In this document: in pieces, positions 60,393-64,000 of the stretch
Position numbering within the stretch: the first letter of the stretch is position 1
How the letters are laid out: each line of letters begins with the position of its first letter
Assembly: GCA_014607495.2 (NCBI GenBank)
Contig: CP053161.1
Location: 9,123,115 to 9,187,114 of the forward strand
Length of the DNA: 64,000 bases
Direction: 5' to 3'
Origin: Carposina sasakii
Taxonomy: Eukaryota > Arthropoda > Insecta > Lepidoptera > Carposinidae
Position numbers and translations under genes: made by a program
Notes under the pieces: generated by a model
The model's database searches: none
What the model was told of the DNA's origin: nothing
The model's input: only the letters and a program-made list of their open reading frames with translations

Positions 60393-63330
60393 ATGAAACG
60401 TCGCACAACGCGCACAGCGCGCGCTTTCCAAACGGACAAATTACCGAAGAACTCCATTTCTTTATGTATACCGAGGGATAAGTGTTGCCGGGATGTTTCT
60501 ACAACCAGTAGATGCTGCTATGTCGCTCCAGAAACGGCAGACTTTATGCAGGAAGCTGATCTCATTTCGGCAGAGGAAGTCTCTTCGTTATTAGAGGTAC
60601 TTATAAATTTATCAGTTCTTTCATAACCACAGCATTAGCACGTGAAGATGTACTCTTTCACGAAAACACTACCAAATGGATTTTGATAAAACTTGGCGGA
60701 ATTGCCAATATAGTTTTGTCGGGGGCGGTCTATTTGGTAGAAACTTGATACTCCGAAACCTATTTGGGATAACTGACTTCGCAGAAACTTCTTTAGTCGA
60801 TCATTTATTAGGCATAAAAAATATTTGACATAAATATTTTTAGGTATAATGTGCTTATGACCGAATTTAGAATGGCATACATTTAAGATAGTAGAATTTT
60901 TATTGGCATATTTACCTTTGGCATAGTTATAATTTTGTATAATATCATTTAGCATAACGTTCATTTAGAGTACAGATTATTTGGCATAATTTAACTAGGC
61001 ATACTATGAAGATCATAGAATTTCAATTAGAATAATATAGATTGGGTTACTTTCTTCTTTAAAAATGCGTAGGTTAGGTTAGGTTAGAACTGTGACCTCT
61101 TATGCACGAGCCGAGCGAGCGAAGCGAGCGTGCCGCGGCAGCGGCCGGCGAGTGCCAGAAACGAACATGCTCTCATGGGCAAGGATATAAAAACCAAATA
61201 ATTATCATTAAATCAACTTTTATTTATTACAATTATTAGAAAAAAAAACAATTAAATTAATCAGAAAATAAAATTATACTAATCTTATATTAGCTCCTAT
61301 TGCTTTAAGGTACCCACATTCTGTGTAATCAGACTATTACTACCTCCAACAAATAGCAATAGTAAAAATGATAACGCCTGATTAGAAAAGTGTTGCAATA
61401 ATCATAAAAGATGATTCTTGCTGTAAGCATTATGGTTCGAAATGATGGTTCTACTTTTAAATAGTTATGGATAAGAAATATATGCCAAAAGATGAATCTG
61501 GTTTTGAACTTTCTGCGATGTGATGATTATACATTGTGATTATTATGGATACCAAAATTATGCGTACAGATAATTCTGACTTACAGAAATATGGGTTTCA
61601 ATGTATGCTAAATGAGTTAATGCCAAACGATATTCTGCGAAAAGAGGTTTATGCTATTAGTTGTTATGCAATATAAAATTATTACTTAAAAAGTTCTACT
61701 ATAATAGGTATACCCAGTTTTGTCACTCGGAGTATCGGACGAATAGGCCATCAGTTCGTATTATCTACGTTTATTTGTCCTTTTACTACTGAAATAAAAA
61801 GTACCTGAATCTGCGCAGGAAACGGCAGCACTGGACCAGTACATCACATCACTGAACCCTCTGATCCCGGAAACTATCGAACAATTGAAGGAGTTAAGAA
61901 AAGCAATGTACAATATTCCAGCCAAGGTCGAAAACAGCTCGCAATACACAACGTTAGATGAATTGGTCTTCAACGTATCGAATGGGACGCAGTGGCAAGA
62001 TGTAGAAGACGCGGATGATATTGAAGACTTTTTGAGTATTATCATGGATGATTCTGCTGGCGGTAGGTTGATAGGTATTAAACTATTTAAATTTTCTATA
62101 TATACTAAGTACGTAGCTAATTTAGCTACTCTAGCTAGTTGGGTTAGTAGTTGCGGGCGGCTGGTAGTTACTGGCTGGCACAAACGGGAGATCAAGCCTT
62201 GTGGCGTGCTCTGGGGGAGGCCTACGTCCAGCAGTGGATGGCGGTGGATGATGACCTAGCTAATATTTATCATAATCAAATTAATTTTCTGTGTGAAGTA
62301 TTTGGCTAGACCCAGGGCGAAGGCTGCCGAGGGTACCTACAGTCATTGATAACAACAGGTTTCTTCTAGATAATTGAGTTCTGAAACTAACAATACCTAA
62401 TACTAGTGAACATAAGATATGGATCTAATATTTTATCTAGATCCACTTTTGTTCCATTCTACCTATTTCTATCAACAGATTATCCCGGAAAGAGTGAACG
62501 CAAGCCTGAAGTAAATAGTTATTCATTTGAAAGCAATATAAGAATCGTCGAGACGCCTAAAGTTAAAATTATTGCTGAAAAATTCATGAAATACAAAAAA
62601 GATAACATAGAAGTTAGGAAATTAGAAGAGAAAGTTGTGTGCCTAGAATATGATATATTCGATGATGGCGACCCTGGAAACCCTGAACCTGTTAAAAAAT
62701 TACGGGCATTCTTCTCTATAAAACCGAAAATCAGACGATATACTTCAAGTAAGTAACCTACGTTATTAATAAAATCAGTTTGTTGCAAGCCTGAGAGAAC
62801 GCCCATGAGTTTCATAGTCGTCTCTGCATCCTAAATCTCATCAATTCCTGCATCAGCATATTAATTTTATATTTTCCGTTTTAGGTAAACCCAGTCTTGA
62901 TATACCAACGGTAATAAAACGCAAGTTTGAAATATCTAACGATGACCTAAAAAAGCTGAATGATCAAGAAGTAGAAATTATAGATGGCATGATAACTGGA
63001 AACCAATCGTACTTGAACGATCTCAAGAAGGTTCTGAAAAGGAAGGAGGCAATCTATACGAGGAAGAAACGCTCCTCAATGGATCTGATGCATTTGTACG
63101 AAATGGCGAAACGGGAGACCCTGTCGTTAGATGCTGACTTCTCTAACACGAACTTATTGTCCAAGGCAGAGTTGGAACAAGTTAAAGAACTGGTGCTGCA
63201 GAAAAGTATATCCAGCCTACGTGGTATCAGCAGAAAAACGTTTAAGGATAGCAAAGAACAACATAATAGGATTGGTGTGATTTCTCAAAGTATTGTCGCT
63301 GAGCTCTTACGAGATAATGATAAACAATAA
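60393..63330 (+). CDS. Unrecognised 387-residue protein, four exons
   Basis: Exons 60393-60596, 61819-62062, 62479-62748 and 62885-63330 (stop TAA). Junction phases are 0, 1 and 1, and each keeps the frame open. The N-terminus is basic (MKRRTTRTAR) with CC pairs (KCCRD, RCCYV). The middle has an acidic patch (DVEDADDIEDF) and a second one (DIFDDGDPGNPEP). The C-terminal 150 residues are Lys/Arg/Glu-rich and probably helical (LNDLKKVLKRKEAIYTRKK). No domain, signal peptide or membrane segment is recognised. It starts 0.9 kb after the FN3 gene on the same strand. A first exon upstream of 60393 is possible, and the start is the first ATG of the open frame. The 61.2 kb intron 1 holds a large repeat. 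Confidence 0.7.
60748..61737. mobile_element. Element with ends made of degenerate GGCATAA units
   Basis: The left half (60800-61015) repeats TTTGGCATAA-like units every ~12-35 bases. The right half (61480-61670) carries the inverse, TTATGCCAAA-like units. Short inverted ends gatactccga / tcggagtatc. The centre has aggttaggttaggttag and cgagccgagcgagcgaagcg. It fills most of intron 1 of the third gene. Confidence 0.55.
62150..62262 (+). repeat. LINE-tail-like 'gggggaggcctacgtccagc' fragment
   Basis: gggggaggcctacgtccagc then agtggatggcggtgg at 62213, a motif also at 48543 and inverted at 58517-58545; a common lepidopteran retroelement tail. Confidence 0.5.
62786..62862 (-). repeat. Degraded family R remnant
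   Basis: gcctgagagaacgcccatga then gtttcatagtcg resembles the minus copy at 10725-10750; ends cctgcatcagcat. Confidence 0.35.
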
Positions 63331-63331
63331 A
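63326..63331 (+). terminator. Polyadenylation signal overlapping the stop codon
   Basis: The end of the last exon reads ...aaacAATAAAatc, so AATAAA includes the TAA stop (63328-63330). If used, the 3' UTR would be only some 20-30 bases. Confidence 0.4.
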
Positions 63332-64000
63332 ATCCGAGTCACATTTATAATGTAAATTTATTACCCAATAATGATAGACAATAGACAACATTAAAACAGT
63401 AAATAGCAATTTTGTAAAATTGAGTCTAAAAATTCGAGAGTAAAGTCTAAATTCTCACAGACAGATACTTGGTTTACATACGTCCTTTAGGACGATAGGT
63501 TTACACGGCCAACTCAACTGACAAATAATAATCGTCGTTTCGTTTGTAATGCCTACATTGCTTGGTTACTATTAAAATGTTGAAATATCAGCAATAAATA
63601 CTGCAATGAGTAATGAATCGTCATCATTGCCAGTTACGTTAGCCGGTAAGCCCTCAGATAATCATCAATGTTTTACCGATTAGCAGTGGAAGGTCTACCT
63701 ATATAATAAGGAACTAGTGCCACATATATGATAGACGATTAATTATAGACACTAGACAGTAATTAACTAGCTTAATTTAATACCCCATTCACGATTTCAC
63801 GTTTCGCAAGCTGAAAACATTACTTATACGCCAAATAACAATTCTTGAAATGCCGTATCCTTCATTTACTTCTCATGCGAAAATTATTAATAGTCGCTTA
63901 TTATATACCGTACCCACTTATGTATTTACACATTTGAAAAGCGAAAACAGCAGATAACATTGCAAAAGTGGTTTCAAAATGCCACAGAAATTCATTACTG
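63332..64000. other. No feature seen
   Basis: 3' flank of the third gene; AT-rich, no exon or repeat recognised. Confidence 0.5.

Noticed and set aside
61761..62195. 144-codon minus-strand open frame
   Set aside because: Antisense shadow of the exon at 61819-62062, which has good splice sites and phase.

Overview
The window looks like nuclear DNA of a moth or butterfly. It is AT-rich, its genes are split by spliceosomal introns with GT/AG borders, and it is full of short mobile elements of kinds common in Lepidoptera: tRNA-derived SINE pieces, RTE-like and Jockey-like LINE fragments, many TIR-bearing MITEs, and a repeat starting with the 'gcccgcgacttcgtccgcgtgg' type head. No bacterial operon, CRISPR array, rRNA or intact tRNA gene was found. 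I could not run searches, so names rest on motifs read by eye.

Layout. 1-22 kb holds no recognisable protein-coding exon. It contains decayed retrotransposon pieces, several MITEs, and a CpG-containing stretch with a cluster of ATCGAT sites near 7.85-7.98 kb that may be a promoter. 22.2-50.1 kb is one large plus-strand gene with 18 coding exons that join in phase. Its product is a predicted coiled-coil protein of about 1162 residues with a canonical LC8 (dynein light chain) binding motif, KETQTD. A poly(A) signal lies at 50868. 51.8-59.5 kb is a second plus-strand gene. One 3.5 kb exon encodes a protein with repeated CxCxxCxCxxC cysteine motifs, and four short exons add a C-terminal fibronectin type III domain (about 1343 residues in all). 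60.4-63.3 kb is a third plus-strand gene of four exons (387 residues, unrecognised), whose stop codon overlaps an AATAAA signal. The last 0.6 kb shows nothing.

How the parts relate. The three genes lie head to tail. The second can also be read in frame with an upstream acceptor exon that would splice in phase to the first gene. Only one UAG codon separates the two reading frames, so shared or read-through transcripts are possible but unproven. Several introns, notably 47490-49088 and 56830-59263, consist almost wholly of nested MITEs. One dispersed repeat, called family R here, occurs about ten times in both orientations.

The most interesting candidates are the cysteine-array/FN3 protein, the possible coiled-coil/cysteine-array continuity, the LC8 motif, the ATCGAT clusters, and the element at 60.75-61.74 kb whose ends are built of degenerate reiterated units.
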